From positions 3,410,001 through 3,474,000 of the forward strand of contig NZ_JAFBBY010000001.1 in NCBI RefSeq assembly GCF_016907515.1: a DNA stretch of 64,000 nucleotides, in the 5' to 3' direction. Each line of letters starts with the position of its first letter. Position 1 is the stretch's first letter. Shown here in pieces: positions 24,812-34,832 of this stretch. The notes beneath the pieces are model-generated. The model saw nothing but the letters and a program-made list of their open reading frames with translations, ran no database searches and was not told where the DNA came from. Origin of the DNA: Nocardioides nitrophenolicus (lineage in GTDB: Bacteria; Actinomycetota; Actinomycetes; Propionibacteriales; Nocardioidaceae). The position numbers and the translations under genes are program-made.

Positions 24812-25084
24812 GTGAGCAGCGTGGCGGATGCTCCGGCAGTCCGTGGAGGCCGCAAGGACTCCTCGGGTGGCAAGCAGTCCGAGAACCGCACCGGGCCGGT
24901 GACCTTCTACCGCCAGGTCGTCGCCGAGCTCCGCAAGGTCGTCTGGCCGACCCGGGAGCAGCTCGGCACCTACTTCGTCGTCGTCATCGCCTTCGTCCTC
25001 GTGATGATCGCCCTGGTGTCGGTCCTCGACCTCGCGCTCGGAAAGCTCGCGTTCGAGATCTTCACCGGCGCCGACGACATCTGA
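24812..25084 (+). CDS. secE: Preprotein translocase subunit SecE
   Basis: This 90-residue protein has a hydrophilic N-terminus, then the SecE signature FYRQVVAELRKVVWPTREQLGTY and one membrane helix. It clamps SecY in the Sec translocon. AAGGAG precedes the GTG at 24812; a second GTG three codons later is also usable. It is followed by nusG. Confidence 0.95.
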   Translation: MSSVADAPAVRGGRKDSSGGKQSENRTGPVTFYRQVVAELRKVVWPTREQLGTYFVVVIAFVLVMIALVSVLDLALGKLAFEIFTGADDI

Positions 25085-25141
25085 GCACCGCCGCGCACCC
25101 GCGTCGGCTGACCTTGTTTTCGACAACTGATGGAGCAGCAC

Positions 25142-26017
25142 GTGTCCGAGCAGTACGACCCGGCCCAGGCTGACGAGGCGCTCGCCGAGGCGGCCCACGA
25201 CGTCGCCGACGTCGAGGACGCGGAGGACACCGCCCTCGAGGAGAGCCTCCAGGGCGACCTGGACGACGAGTTCGACGCGGACGTCGAGGTCGACGAGACC
25301 GTCGACGTCGAGGGAGCCGACGAGATCGCCGCCGTCGAGGACGACGCTGACGAGGACGTTGAGGACGAGCCCGCCGAGGCCGCTGACGAGGACCCGCTCG
25401 AGGCGTTCCGCCGCGAGCTGTGGGCCAAGCCCGGCGACTGGTTCGTGGTGCACACCTACTCCGGCATGGAGAACCGGGTGAAGCAGAACCTCGAGAACCG
25501 GATCCACTCCCTCAACATGGAGGACTACATCCACGAGATCGTGGTCCCCACCGAGGAGGTCGCCGAGATCAAGAACGGCCAGCGCAAGATGGTCAAGCGC
25601 ACCGTTCTCCCCGGCTACGTCCTGGTCCGGATGGACCTCACCGACGAGTCCTGGGCCGCCGTGCGGCACACCCCGTCGGTCACCGGCTTCGTCGGCCACA
25701 GCCACCAGCCGGTCCCGCTGAGCATGGACGAGGTCGAGAAGATGCTCGCCCCGGCCGTCGTCACCGCCGCGGCCGCCGAGGCCGAGGCTGCCGCGGCCAG
25801 CACCCCCGGTGCCGCCGCCACGCCGGCCAAGAAGCCGATCGAGGTCGCCGACTTCGATGTCAACGACTCCGTCCTCATCGTCGACGGCGCGTTCGCCACG
25901 CTGCATGCGACGATCACCGAGATCAACGCCGAGGCCCAGCGGGTCAAGGCGCTCGTCGAGATCTTCGGCCGCGAGACCCCGGTCGAGCTGTCGTTCTCCC
26001 AGATCCAGCGGGTCTGA
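25142..26017 (+). CDS. nusG: Transcription termination/antitermination protein NusG
   Basis: NusG binds RNA polymerase and links it to Rho or ribosomes. About 90 very acidic N-terminal residues precede the NGN domain ([19 protein letters not shown] ... [16 protein letters not shown] ... [10 protein letters not shown]). An Ala-rich linker leads to a KOW domain ([19 protein letters not shown], changed from the typical G-x-F pattern). The acidic extension is usual in actinobacteria. I choose GTG at 25142 because GGAG lies six bases upstream; ATG at 25130 is the alternative. Confidence 0.94.
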   Translation: MSEQYDPAQADEALAEAAHDVADVEDAEDTALEESLQGDLDDEFDADVEVDETVDVEGADEIAAVEDDADEDVEDEPAEAADEDPLEAFRRELWAKPGDWFVVHTYSGMENRVKQNLENRIHSLNMEDYIHEIVVPTEEVAEIKNGQRKMVKRTVLPGYVLVRMDLTDESWAAVRHTPSVTGFVGHSHQPVPLSMDEVEKMLAPAVVTAAAAEAEAAAASTPGAAATPAKKPIEVADFDVNDSVLIVDGAFATLHATITEINAEAQRVKALVEIFGRETPVELSFSQIQRV

Positions 26018-26141
26018 ATTTCCCTTCTCCGGGCTTCGGCACGGAGAATGTCAAGGTTGCCCGGCCCCGAGCCGGCGACGCAGGTGGCAGAGGCGCACGA
26101 CGTACGCCTCGTCATGACCACGAGAAGAAAGAGACAACGCA

Positions 26142-26570
26142 ATGCCTCCCAAGAAGAAGATCGCCGCACTGGTCAAGGTGCAGCTGCAGGCCGGCTCGGC
26201 CACCCCGGCTCCGCCGGTCGGTACCGCGCTCGGTCCGCACGGCGTCAACATCATGGACTTCTGCAAGGCGTACAACGCCCAGACCGAGTCCATGCGCGGC
26301 AACGTCATCCCCGTCGAGATCACCATCTACGAGGACCGGACGTTCGACTTCATCACGAAGACGCCGCCGGCCGCCGAGCTGATCAAGAAGGCCGCGGGCC
26401 TCCAGAAGGGCTCGGGCGTCCCGCACAAGGAGAAGGTCGGCAAGCTGACCAAGGACCAGGTGCGCGAGATCGCGACGACCAAGCTCCCCGACCTCAACGC
26501 CAACGACATCGACGCCGCGATGAAGATCGTGGAGGGCACCGCGCGCTCCATGGGCGTCACCGTCGACTGA
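26142..26570 (+). CDS. rplK: 50S ribosomal protein L11
   Basis: This 142-residue protein starts [20 protein letters not shown] and contains the proline-rich [19 protein letters not shown] and a C-terminal rRNA-binding domain. It forms the GTPase-associated centre and is the target of thiopeptides. It forms an operon with rplA. Confidence 0.97.
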   Translation: MPPKKKIAALVKVQLQAGSATPAPPVGTALGPHGVNIMDFCKAYNAQTESMRGNVIPVEITIYEDRTFDFITKTPPAAELIKKAAGLQKGSGVPHKEKVGKLTKDQVREIATTKLPDLNANDIDAAMKIVEGTARSMGVTVD

Positions 26571-26633
26571 ATCACCGTGGAAGGGCCGCGCTGGCCCGCT
26601 GACCACACCTCCTCTCCGACTTAAGGAATCCTC

Positions 26634-27347
26634 ATGCAGCGCAGCAAGACCTACCGCGCGGCTGCGGAGACGTTCGACAAGAACGAGCTCTACGCGCCGC
26701 TGGCCGCGATCAAGATCGCCAAGGCCGCCAGCAAGAAGAAGTTCGACGAGACCGTCGACGTCGTCATGCGCCTGGGTGTCGACCCGCGCAAGGCCGACCA
26801 GATGGTCCGCGGCACCGTCAACCTGCCCCACGGCACCGGCAAGACCGCCCGCGTCCTGGTGTTCGCCAACGGTGACAAGGCCGACGCCGCCCGCGAGGCC
26901 GGCGCCGACTTCGTCGGCAGCGACGACCTGATCGACAAGGTCGCCGGCGGCTGGACCGACTTCGACGCCGTGGTCGCCACCCCGGACCTGATGGGCAAGG
27001 TCGGCCGCCTCGGCCGTGTGCTCGGTCCCCGTGGCCTCATGCCGAACCCGAAGGTCGGCACCGTGACGCCGGACCCGGCCAAGGCCGTCTCCGACATCAA
27101 GGGCGGCAAGATCGAGTTCCGCGTCGACCGCCACGCCAACCTCCACTTCATCGTCGGCAAGGCCTCCTTCTCCGAGCAGCAGCTCGCCGAGAACTACGCC
27201 GCCGCCCTCGAGGAGGTGCTGCGGCTCAAGCCGGCCAGCTCCAAGGGCCGCTACCTGAAGAAGGTCACCGTCTCCACGACCATGGGCCCCGGCGTCCAGG
27301 TCGACCCCAACCGCATCAAGAACGTCGCGGTCGAGGACGAGGCCTGA
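26634..27347 (+). CDS. rplA: 50S ribosomal protein L1
   Basis: This 237-residue L1 stalk protein has [24 protein letters not shown] and [17 protein letters not shown]. In many bacteria L1 represses its own operon by binding the leader. It ends at a strong terminator that separates it from the opposing aminotransferase gene. Confidence 0.97.
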   Translation: MQRSKTYRAAAETFDKNELYAPLAAIKIAKAASKKKFDETVDVVMRLGVDPRKADQMVRGTVNLPHGTGKTARVLVFANGDKADAAREAGADFVGSDDLIDKVAGGWTDFDAVVATPDLMGKVGRLGRVLGPRGLMPNPKVGTVTPDPAKAVSDIKGGKIEFRVDRHANLHFIVGKASFSEQQLAENYAAALEEVLRLKPASSKGRYLKKVTVSTTMGPGVQVDPNRIKNVAVEDEA

Positions 27348-27369
27348 GTCAAGGCTCCCGCTCGTCGTA

Positions 27370-27413
27370 CGACGCCCGCCGCTCCCTCGGGACGGCGGGC
27401 GTCGCGGTTTTTT
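27370..27413 (+). terminator. Rho-independent terminator of rplK-rplA
   Basis: CGACGCCCGCCG and CGGCGGGCGTCG form a perfect 12-bp stem over an 11-nt loop, followed by six T at 27408-27413. Confidence 0.9.
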
Positions 27414-27443
27414 CGGCGTCCCGGGGCGGGACTTGACGGGTTC

Positions 27444-27487
27444 TTCTGGCACTTGTCGGGCGTTGCAACGCCCGACAAGTGCCAGAA
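27444..27487. repeat. Perfect 44-bp palindrome with no loop
   Basis: Two 22-nt arms meet directly at the centre (GCGTTG|CAACGC) with no spacer and no mismatch. The outer part reads TTCTGGCACTTGTCGGG. The piece GGCACTTGTC also occurs, as its complement, in the right arm of the 113-bp element at 34922. It lies between the rplA terminator and the stop of the opposing aminotransferase. There is no T-run. Confidence 0.85.
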
Positions 27488-27508
27488 TCGCCGGTCGACC
27501 GGCGATTC
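27485..27508. repeat. Second perfect palindrome, 24 bp, abutting the first
   Basis: GAATCGCCGGTC and its exact complement meet at the centre with no loop. It overlaps the last three bases of the 44-bp palindrome and ends 12 bp before the stop of the aminotransferase. Both could be part of a bidirectional terminator or a protein-binding site. Confidence 0.8.
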
Positions 27509-27519
27509 CGACGCCGTCG

Positions 27520-28800
27520 TCAGGCCGTGAGCTTCTCCAACGCGGCCAGCTCGACGCACACCGCCACGCCGGCCATCGCGGTCTGCACCTCGGCGAGGCT
27601 GGGGAAGGTCGGCGCGAGGCGGATGTTGCGGTCGCGCGGGTCCTTGCCGTGGGGGAACGCCGAGCCGGCGGGGGTCAGCACGATGCCGGCCTCCTTGGCG
27701 AGCTGGACCACGCGCGAGGCGGTGCCGTCGACCACGTCGAGGTTGACGAAGTAGCCGCCGGTGGGGACCGTCCACTCGGCGATCCCGAGCCCGGCGAGGC
27801 GCGAGGTCAGGGCCTCGTCGACGGCCGCGAACTTCGGCGCGATCAGCTCGCGGTGCTTGCGCATGTGGGCGCGCACGCCGTCGGCGTCGCCGAAGAACTC
27901 GACGTGGCGCAGGTGGTTGACCTTGTCGGGGCCGATGGCGGCGAAGCCGAGCCGCTGGAGGTACCAGGCCCGGTTCTCCGGGGAGGCGGCGAGCGCCGCG
28001 ACGCCGGCACCGGCGAAGGTGATCTTCGAGGTGGAGGCGAACACGATCGGCCGGTTCGGGTGACCCGAGGCGGCCGCCAGCCCGAGCGCGTCGGCGCTCT
28101 TGGTCTCCTCGTCGGTGAGGTGGTGCACGCCGTACGCGTTGTCCCAGAGGATCCGGAAGTCCGGCGCCGCGGTCGGCATCGCCATCAGCTCGGCGGCGAC
28201 CTCGGGGGAGACGACCGAGCCGGTGGGGTTGGCGTACGTCGGCACCAGCCACATGCCCTTGACGCTCGGGTCGTCGACGAGCGCGCGGACCGCGGCCACG
28301 TCGGGGCCGTCGGCGTTCATCGGGACGGTGACCATCTCGATGCCGAGCTCGGCGAGCATCATGAAGTGGCGGTCGTAGCCGGGCACCGCGCAGATGAACT
28401 TCACGACCGGCTCCTGCGACCAGGGCCGGGGCGAGTCGGGACCGCCCTTGAGCAGCAGCGAGGTCAGCACCTGGTGCATCATCGTGAGGCTGGAGCTCCC
28501 GCCGGCCACCACGTCGGCGGCGTCGACGCCCAGCAGGTCCGCGAAGATCTCGCGCAGCTCGGGCAGGCCGTCGAGTCCGCCGTAGTTGCGGACGTCGGTC
28601 CCCGACCGGTCGCGGTACGTCGACGGTAGGTCCAGCAGCGCGTTCGACAGGTCGAGCTGGTCGGAGCCCGGCTTGCCTCGGGTGAGGTCGAGCTTGAGGT
28701 CGCGGGCCTTCAGCTCGTCGTAGGCGGCGCGCACCGTCGTCAGGCGCGCGGCGAGCTCGTCGGCGGACAGGGAGGACAGTGGCGTCGCGGTGGTGGTCAC
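27520..28800 (-). CDS. Class I aminotransferase, aspartate-aminotransferase-like
   Basis: This 426-residue PLP enzyme has RGKPGSDQLDLSN, NYGGLDGLPELREIFADLLG, WLVPTYANPTGSVVS, the lysine site STSKITFAGAGVAAL, and GSAFPHGKDPRDRNIRLAP with the carboxylate-binding Arg. It matches the group typified by corynebacterial AspT-type aspartate aminotransferases, which differ from classic AspC. It would interconvert aspartate and oxaloacetate. An aminotransferase near the murB-add-secE region is common in related genomes. Confidence 0.85.
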   Translation of the reverse strand: MTTTATPLSSLSADELAARLTTVRAAYDELKARDLKLDLTRGKPGSDQLDLSNALLDLPSTYRDRSGTDVRNYGGLDGLPELREIFADLLGVDAADVVAGGSSSLTMMHQVLTSLLLKGGPDSPRPWSQEPVVKFICAVPGYDRHFMMLAELGIEMVTVPMNADGPDVAAVRALVDDPSVKGMWLVPTYANPTGSVVSPEVAAELMAMPTAAPDFRILWDNAYGVHHLTDEETKSADALGLAAASGHPNRPIVFASTSKITFAGAGVAALAASPENRAWYLQRLGFAAIGPDKVNHLRHVEFFGDADGVRAHMRKHRELIAPKFAAVDEALTSRLAGLGIAEWTVPTGGYFVNLDVVDGTASRVVQLAKEAGIVLTPAGSAFPHGKDPRDRNIRLAPTFPSLAEVQTAMAGVAVCVELAALEKLTA

Positions 28801-28842
28801 GGGACCATCGTGCCAAGTCCGCGCGCGCGGCGCGCGGCCTGG

Positions 28843-30600
28843 TCACCCCAGGCGCAGTCGCAGGGTCGTCTCGGCGGGGTGGGTGCCGGCGTTCCCGGCG
28901 AACCGCACGCCCGCCGTCGGGCGGCCGGTCAACGCCGCGCGGGCCCAGCGCTTGCGCGCGGCGACGACCTTCACGGCGACCGTGTAGTGGCAGTCGGCGG
29001 CGGTGCCGGTGAGCACGCCGGAGCCCTGGCCGCGCACCGCGACCTTGCGCCGCTGCCCGACGACCCGGGCCTTGCCGGTCACGGTGACGGTGACGGTCCC
29101 CGAGCAGCTGCTCGTCCCCGCGAGCGAGCCGGAGACGGTGAACCGGTACGGCCGCCGGCGGTCGCGCGCCGGTGCCGCGCTCGCGGAGAGGGTGCCGGTG
29201 ACCGGTCCGGCCCCCGGCGGGTTCGCTCCCGGGGGGACCACGGGCGGCGTGAGCCGGAGCGGCCGGCCGAGGGGGACCGGGCCGGCCGCCGTCGGCAGCT
29301 CGTCGTCGCCGAGGCTCTCGGTGTCGCCGTGGCCGAGCTGACCGGTGAGGTTGCGGCCCCAGCAGTGCAGGGCGGCGGTGTCGAGCGCGGCGCAGATCCA
29401 GCCCAGGCCGCCGACGCTGGCCGCGAGGACGGTGCGTCCGGCGCCGAGCGGGATGTTGGGCAGCAGGGTGGGCTCGTCGTCGCCGATGCTGTCGGAGCCG
29501 GCGAGGACCAGCTGGCCGTACTGGTCGCTGCCCCAGCAGCGCAGTGCGCCGTCGTCCAGCAGGGCGCACGAGTTGGCCGGGCCGGCGACCACGCCCACGG
29601 CGGTCCGGTTGAGGCCGAGGAACACGGGAGCGACCGAGGTCACCGCCTCGTCGTCGCCGAGCGGATCGGTCGAGCCGGTGCCGAGCGCGCCGACGTTGCT
29701 GCGCCCGAAGCAGCGCACCTGGCCCGTGTCCAGGACCACGCAGGTGAGGTCCTCGGCCGCGCTGAGCGCCCGCACCGTCCGCCCCACGCCGAAGTCGATG
29801 GGGAGGCGCCCGATGATCGCCTCGTTGTCGCCGAGGTTCACCGTGTCGCCGAGGCCGAGCTGGCCGTCGGAGGCCTGTCCCCAGCAGCGCAGCTGGGCGG
29901 TGTCGAGCAGCGCACAGCTGTGGTCGGATCCGGTCGCGATCGCGACGGCGGTGCGGTTCGGTCCGAAGTAGACGGGGTCGACCGAGGCGGGCGACTCGTC
30001 GTCGCCGATCGTGGTCGTGGTCCCCAGCCCGAGCTGGCCGTTGCCGTTGCTGCCCCAGCAGCGGACCCGGCCGGTGTCGAGGATGGCGCAGGTGTGGTTG
30101 CCACCGGCGGAGATGGCGCGGGCGGTGCGGCCGGGGCCGAGGTCGACGGCGGGCAGGCTCGCGACGGACTCGTTGTCACCGGCGTCCGCGCCGCCGGTGT
30201 CGATGCCGAGCTGGCCGTGGACGTTGAAGCCCCAGCACTTCACCGCGCCGGTGTCCAGGATGGCGCAGGTGTGCTGGCCGCCGGCCGAGACGGCGACGGC
30301 GGTGCGCCCGGCGCCGAGGTCGACCGCCGGGACCGAGGTGATCGCCTCGTCGTCGCCGATGTTGACCCGAGTGCCGTTGTTGCTGCCGATGCCGAGCTGG
30401 CCGTCGAAGTTCGCGCCCCAGCAGCGCAGCTGACCGGTGTCGCCGATGGCGCAGGTGTGGTGGCCGCCGCTCGACAACGAGGCGGCGGCGAGCGGGTCGC
30501 GGAGGGACTCGCCCGCGTCGGCCGGTGCCGGGGTGGGGGTCAGGACGACGGCGAGGACGGTGAGGAGCGCGGCGACCGGGATCGCGACGAGCCGAGACAT
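28843..30600 (-). CDS. Secreted RCC1-repeat beta-propeller protein
   Basis: This 585-residue protein has a signal peptide (ending PAPADA). At least six repeats of about 50-60 residues follow, with the pattern HTCAILDTG.VRCWG.N..GQLG, usually followed by D(D/N)E and L(G)xGRTA. This is the RCC1/alpha-tubulin-suppressor type propeller. A C-terminal Ig-like region follows, ending RPTAGVRFAGNAG. Each repeat carries two cysteines that can pair. It diverges from a LuxR-type regulator gene 110 bp away. Function unknown. Confidence 0.88.
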   Translation of the reverse strand: MSRLVAIPVAALLTVLAVVLTPTPAPADAGESLRDPLAAASLSSGGHHTCAIGDTGQLRCWGANFDGQLGIGSNNGTRVNIGDDEAITSVPAVDLGAGRTAVAVSAGGQHTCAILDTGAVKCWGFNVHGQLGIDTGGADAGDNESVASLPAVDLGPGRTARAISAGGNHTCAILDTGRVRCWGSNGNGQLGLGTTTTIGDDESPASVDPVYFGPNRTAVAIATGSDHSCALLDTAQLRCWGQASDGQLGLGDTVNLGDNEAIIGRLPIDFGVGRTVRALSAAEDLTCVVLDTGQVRCFGRSNVGALGTGSTDPLGDDEAVTSVAPVFLGLNRTAVGVVAGPANSCALLDDGALRCWGSDQYGQLVLAGSDSIGDDEPTLLPNIPLGAGRTVLAASVGGLGWICAALDTAALHCWGRNLTGQLGHGDTESLGDDELPTAAGPVPLGRPLRLTPPVVPPGANPPGAGPVTGTLSASAAPARDRRRPYRFTVSGSLAGTSSCSGTVTVTVTGKARVVGQRRKVAVRGQGSGVLTGTAADCHYTVAVKVVAARKRWARAALTGRPTAGVRFAGNAGTHPAETTLRLRLG

Positions 30601-30710
30601 GGGATCTCCTGGCAGAGGGGGCAGAGGCGGGCTCGAGCCTCGTCGTACCCGGGGCTTCCAGGATTGGGGAAACCCCTCGATATGCCCCGGTACGCCGGAA
30701 GAATGACGCC

Positions 30711-33395
30711 GTGGGCGCAGAGGGAGACGACGCCGAGGCGATCCTGCTCGGGAGGCGGGCCGAGGTCCGGACGGCGGTGGAGGGGCTGGCCGGCCCCGGC
30801 GCGGTGGTGGTGTTGGCGGGCCCGGCGGGGATCGGCAAGAGCGCGCTGTGGCGCGAGGTGCTGCGCGATCCCGCCGGTCCGGACCGGGTGCTGCGTGCCG
30901 GCGCCTTCGAGGGCGATGCGGAGCTCGGGTACGCCGCCCTCGCCGACCTGCTCGGGGGCCTGGACCGCGACGTCGACCGGCTGCCCGCCGCCGCCCGCGA
31001 CGCCTTGCGGGACGGGGTGCTGCACCCGGTCGCCGACGGCCCGGACGAGCGCGCCGTCGCCGCCGGCCTCCTCACCCTGCTGCGGTCCCTCGTCGGCCCG
31101 ACGCTCATCGCCGTCGACGACGTCCAGTGGCTCGACCAGTCGTCGGCGACGGCGCTCGGCTTCGCGGTCCGCCGGCTCGCGGGCACGCCGGTGCGGGTGC
31201 TGATGACCCGCCGCGGCGAGGAGCCCGCGGTCGTCGAGTCGGGGCTGCGCGAGCGGACCACGGTGCTGACGCTGGGCCCGCTGGGCGACGACGCGGTCGC
31301 CCGGCTGGTGGCCGACCGGGTCGTCGGCCTGGCTCCCGCCGAGCTCGCCGCCGCGGTGGCCGGAGCCGCCGGCAACCCCCTCTATGCCATCGAGCTCGGC
31401 CGCCACCTGGCCCGCGCCGGAGACCCGTCGGCGCTGCCGCCGGGCATCGGCGCGCTGCTCGGCGCCCGGCTGGAGTCCGCGCCGCCGGCCGCCGTGCGCG
31501 CGCTCGCGGCGGTCGCGGTCGGTCCCGGCCTCCAGGACGCCGAGCTGCTCAGCGTGGTGGGCGCGGGCGCCGTCGACGAGGCCGTGCACGCCGACCTGGT
31601 CCGCACCGGCGACGGTCCGCCCCGGGCCAGTCATCCGCTGCTGGCGCCGGCGGTGCTCGCGCACGTCGGGCCCCGCGAGGTGCGCCGCCTGCACGCCGAG
31701 CTGGGCCGGGTGGTCGCCGAGCCGCTGCGCGGCGCCCGGCATCGCGCCCTCGCCGCGGAGCGGCCCGACGAGGAGCTGGCCGGGGAGGTCGCCGCCGCGG
31801 CCGACCTCGCCGCCCACCGACACGACCGTCGTACGGCCTGCGAGCTCGGCGAGCACGCCCTCCGCCTCACGCCGCCGGCCTCGCCGGCCCGGCACGAGCG
31901 GCGGGTGACGCTGGCCGAGTACCACGCCGCCGCGGGCGACACCCAGCGCTGCACCGGGCTGCTGGCCGCGCCCGAGGAGCTGCCCGCCGGCCGGCTCCGG
32001 GCCCGGGCATACCTGGTCCGCACCGACGTCGAGCTGGTGCCGCTCGCGGTCCTCGAGCGCTATCTCGACCTCGCCCTGGAGAATGCCGACGACGCGGTGA
32101 CCCGGGCCCGGGTCCTGGTGCAGCGCACCGCCTTCGAGGTGCGCGGCACCCTCAGCCGCACGGTCGCGGCGGCCGGCTGGGCGCAGGAGGCGATGGAGCT
32201 GGCCACCGGCGACCCGATGGTCCAGCGCCTCGCGCTCTACGAGCTCGCCTGGACCCGGATCGAGCGCAACCTGCCGGTCGACGACCTGCTGGTGGTCGAG
32301 GCCGGGCTGCCGGGCGCCTCGCCGTCGTTCGCGTTCTCGGTCGACCGGGCCGCGGCGATCCGGGAGATGTGGCGCGGGGAGCTCGCCGAGGCCCGGCGCC
32401 GGTACGACGTCATGGCCGCGCTCTGCGAGGCGCGCGGCGAGGAGGAGGCCACCCAGGTCCTGCTGACGCAGCGCTGCGAGCTGGAGCTGCGGGCCGGTCG
32501 CTGGGACGAGGTCGAGCGGCTGCTGACCGCCATGGGCGGCGTGACCCGCTACCAGTCCGGCGCGCTCTCCGATCCGCGCTTCGGCGCGGCCGTGGCCGCC
32601 GGGCGCGGGGACGGCGAGCGGACCCGGGCCCGTGCCGACGAGGCGGAGGCGACCGGCGGGGACCCCGACGTGCTGCGCTGGCCGCGCTTCGAGATCGCCC
32701 GGGTGCGGGGGCTGGTCGCGCTGCTCGAGGGCGACTCGGCGGCCGCGGTCGCGCTCCTGGAGCCGGTGTGGCAGCACCTCCGGCGCGCCGGCTTCGCCGA
32801 TCCCGGGGCCTTCCCGCTGGCGCCCGACCTGGTCGAGGCGCTGGTGGCGACCGAGCGTCGCGACGCGGCCGCCGAGGTCGCCGCGGCCCTCGCGGCCGTG
32901 GTCGACCACCCGTGGGCCGCGGCCGCCGCCTGCCGCGCCCGCGGCCACCTCGCGGTCGCCGACGACGCCGACGACGCCGTCGCGCACTTCGACGAGGCGG
33001 CGCGCAGGTACGGCGACCTCGGCTGGGCCTTCGACCGGGCCCGCTGCCTGACCTACGCCGGCGCCGCTCGCCGGGCGCTGCGCCGGGTCCGCGAGGCGCG
33101 GGCGCACCTCGAGGAGGCGGTCGCCGCGTTCGACGCCCTCGGCAGCCCCGGCTGGTCCCGCTGGGCGGCCGCCGAGCTCGGCCGGCTCGGCGGACGGCGG
33201 GCCGCGGGCTCGCGGCTCACCGACGCCGAGCACCAGGTCGCCCGCCTGGCCGCCGCCGGCCGCCGCAACCGCGAGGTCGCGGCCGAGCTGTTCATCAGCG
33301 TCTCGACCGTGGAGGCGACCCTCACCCGGGTCTACGCCAAGCTCGGCGTGCGGTCCCGGGCCGAGCTCGCCGGCCGGCTCGCCGCGGAGGGCTGA
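30711..33395 (+). CDS. Large ATP-binding LuxR-family regulator (LAL type)
   Basis: This 894-residue protein has an N-terminal AAA-type ATPase: Walker A VLAGPAGIGKSALW (near 28-41) and Walker B LIAVDDVQWLDQSS. A long helical repeat region fills the middle. A C-terminal LuxR helix-turn-helix reads RLTDAEHQVARLAAAGRRNREVA and STVEATLTRVYAKLGVRSRAEL. LAL regulators bind ATP and an inducer and activate nearby genes. Its divergent neighbour, the RCC1-repeat gene, is a candidate target. The GTG at 30711 is used. Confidence 0.87.
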   Translation: MGAEGDDAEAILLGRRAEVRTAVEGLAGPGAVVVLAGPAGIGKSALWREVLRDPAGPDRVLRAGAFEGDAELGYAALADLLGGLDRDVDRLPAAARDALRDGVLHPVADGPDERAVAAGLLTLLRSLVGPTLIAVDDVQWLDQSSATALGFAVRRLAGTPVRVLMTRRGEEPAVVESGLRERTTVLTLGPLGDDAVARLVADRVVGLAPAELAAAVAGAAGNPLYAIELGRHLARAGDPSALPPGIGALLGARLESAPPAAVRALAAVAVGPGLQDAELLSVVGAGAVDEAVHADLVRTGDGPPRASHPLLAPAVLAHVGPREVRRLHAELGRVVAEPLRGARHRALAAERPDEELAGEVAAAADLAAHRHDRRTACELGEHALRLTPPASPARHERRVTLAEYHAAAGDTQRCTGLLAAPEELPAGRLRARAYLVRTDVELVPLAVLERYLDLALENADDAVTRARVLVQRTAFEVRGTLSRTVAAAGWAQEAMELATGDPMVQRLALYELAWTRIERNLPVDDLLVVEAGLPGASPSFAFSVDRAAAIREMWRGELAEARRRYDVMAALCEARGEEEATQVLLTQRCELELRAGRWDEVERLLTAMGGVTRYQSGALSDPRFGAAVAAGRGDGERTRARADEAEATGGDPDVLRWPRFEIARVRGLVALLEGDSAAAVALLEPVWQHLRRAGFADPGAFPLAPDLVEALVATERRDAAAEVAAALAAVVDHPWAAAAACRARGHLAVADDADDAVAHFDEAARRYGDLGWAFDRARCLTYAGAARRALRRVREARAHLEEAVAAFDALGSPGWSRWAAAELGRLGGRRAAGSRLTDAEHQVARLAAAGRRNREVAAELFISVSTVEATLTRVYAKLGVRSRAELAGRLAAEG

Positions 33396-33464
33396 CCCGG
33401 ACGTCCCGGGGCCGGCGGCGAGGATTTGGCCGGGGCGGGCCACCCGCCGTACCGTTGTCGACTG

Positions 33465-33655
33465 AAACCTTTAGACCGCCGGTCGTCCGGGCTCCGAGCC
33501 CTGACCGAAGGTTCCGCCGAGAGGCGGACGGCCTGCGCAGGGGATCAGAGCACTGCCGAGCGCGTGAGCGCGAGGTCCACGCCCTGAGCGCCTGCGCTCG
33601 GGGCGTCCGTCATTCGGCGGAGACTTCGCGGCGGTCTTCCATCCGGAAGGAGACC
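33465..33655 (+). ncRNA. L10 leader (ribosomal protein autoregulatory RNA)
   Basis: The region upstream of rplJ begins AAACCTTTAGACCGCCGGTC and ends just before the ATG. It contains several GC-rich hairpins, including GAGCGCGTGAGCGC-type stems and a kink-turn-like GGAAGGAGA segment near the start. Its position and opening agree with the L10(L12)4-binding leader that feeds back on rplJ-rplL. Boundaries are approximate. Confidence 0.6.
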
Positions 33656-33656
33656 C

Positions 33657-34325
33657 ATGGCGCGGGCAGACAAGCAGGCCGCCGTCGCGGAGATCGCTGA
33701 GTCCTTCAGCGAGTCCGCAGGCGCTGTGCTGACCGAGTACCGCGGTCTCACCGTCAAGGAGCTGCAGGACCTTCGCCGCTCCCTCGGTGCGAACGCCAAC
33801 TACGCCGTGGTCAAGAACACGCTGGCCAAGCTCGCCGCCAAGGAGGCGGGCATCGAGGGCTTCGACGAGCTCCTCACCGGCCCGACCGCCATCGCCTTCA
33901 TCAAGGGCGACGTCGTCGAGGCCGCCAAGGGTCTGCGTGACTTTGCCAAGGCGAACCCCACCCTGGTCATCAAGGGTGGCGTTCTCGACGGCGCGCTCCT
34001 CGACGCGAAGGAGATCGCCAAGCTGGCCGATCTCGAGTCGCGCGAGGTGCTCCTGGGCAAGCTCGCGGGCGCGATGCTCGCTTCGCTCAGCCAGGCCGTC
34101 TACCTCCTCAACGCCCCGCTCGCCCAGGCTGCCCGGCTCGCCGGCGCCCTGGAGGCCAAGGCGCAGGAGGACCCCTCGATCCTCGCAGGTGGTGCCGGTA
34201 CGCCGGCCGCCGCCGAGGAGGCTCCGGCTGCCGACGAGGCTGCCGAGGCCCCCGCTGACGAGGCTCCCGCCGCGGACGACGCGGACGCGGCCGCCTCTGA
34301 CGAGGGCGACACCGCCGAGGCCTGA
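33657..34325 (+). CDS. rplJ: 50S ribosomal protein L10
   Basis: This 222-residue protein begins [17 protein letters not shown] and has [19 protein letters not shown] with the rRNA-binding region. It forms the base of the L7/L12 stalk. The C-terminus is long and acidic, rich in Ala and Glu ([19 protein letters not shown]). Such tails vary among actinobacteria. GGAAGGAG precedes the ATG. Confidence 0.96.
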   Translation: MARADKQAAVAEIAESFSESAGAVLTEYRGLTVKELQDLRRSLGANANYAVVKNTLAKLAAKEAGIEGFDELLTGPTAIAFIKGDVVEAAKGLRDFAKANPTLVIKGGVLDGALLDAKEIAKLADLESREVLLGKLAGAMLASLSQAVYLLNAPLAQAARLAGALEAKAQEDPSILAGGAGTPAAAEEAPAADEAAEAPADEAPAADDADAAASDEGDTAEA

Positions 34326-34408
34326 GGCCCCGGCGTCACCACCACCTGAAACCCCGGCCCGGCTGCTCGACGTACGCAGTCGGACCACCTGAGAAAGGAA
34401 CCGCCACC

Positions 34409-34801
34409 ATGGCGAAGCTCACCACTGACGAGCTCCTCGACGCGTTCAAGGAGATGACCCTCATCGAGCTCTCCGAGTTCGTGAAGCAGTTCGAGGAGAC
34501 CTTCGGCGTCACCGCCGCCGCCCCGGTCGCCGTCGCCGCCGCTCCCGCCGCCGGCGGTGCCGCGGGCGGTGCCGACGAGGCCGCCGCGCAGGACGAGTTC
34601 GACGTCATCCTCGAGGCCGCTGGTGACAAGAAGATCAACGTCATCAAGGAGGTCCGCGCGCTGACCTCCCTCGGTCTCAAGGAGGCCAAGGACCTCGTCG
34701 AGGGTGCCCCGAAGGCGATCCTCGAGAAGGTCAACAAGGAGGCCGCGGACAAGGCCAAGGAGGCCCTCGAGGGCGCCGGCGCCACCGTCACCCTCAAGTG
34801 A
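34409..34801 (+). CDS. rplL: 50S ribosomal protein L7/L12
   Basis: This 130-residue protein has N-terminal dimer domain [19 protein letters not shown], an Ala/Gly hinge, and C-terminal factor-binding domain with [29 protein letters not shown]. It recruits translation factors. It ends at a strong terminator that closes the rplJL operon. Confidence 0.97.
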   Translation: MAKLTTDELLDAFKEMTLIELSEFVKQFEETFGVTAAAPVAVAAAPAAGGAAGGADEAAAQDEFDVILEAAGDKKINVIKEVRALTSLGLKEAKDLVEGAPKAILEKVNKEAADKAKEALEGAGATVTLK

Positions 34802-34832
34802 CCCGTCGCTGAGACGACTCACTCGGTCACGG

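Noticed and set aside
26018..26060. Hairpin TCTCCG...CGGAGA upstream of rplK
   Set aside because: Stem only 6 bp with a 10-nt loop and no T-run; too weak to call a terminator or attenuator.
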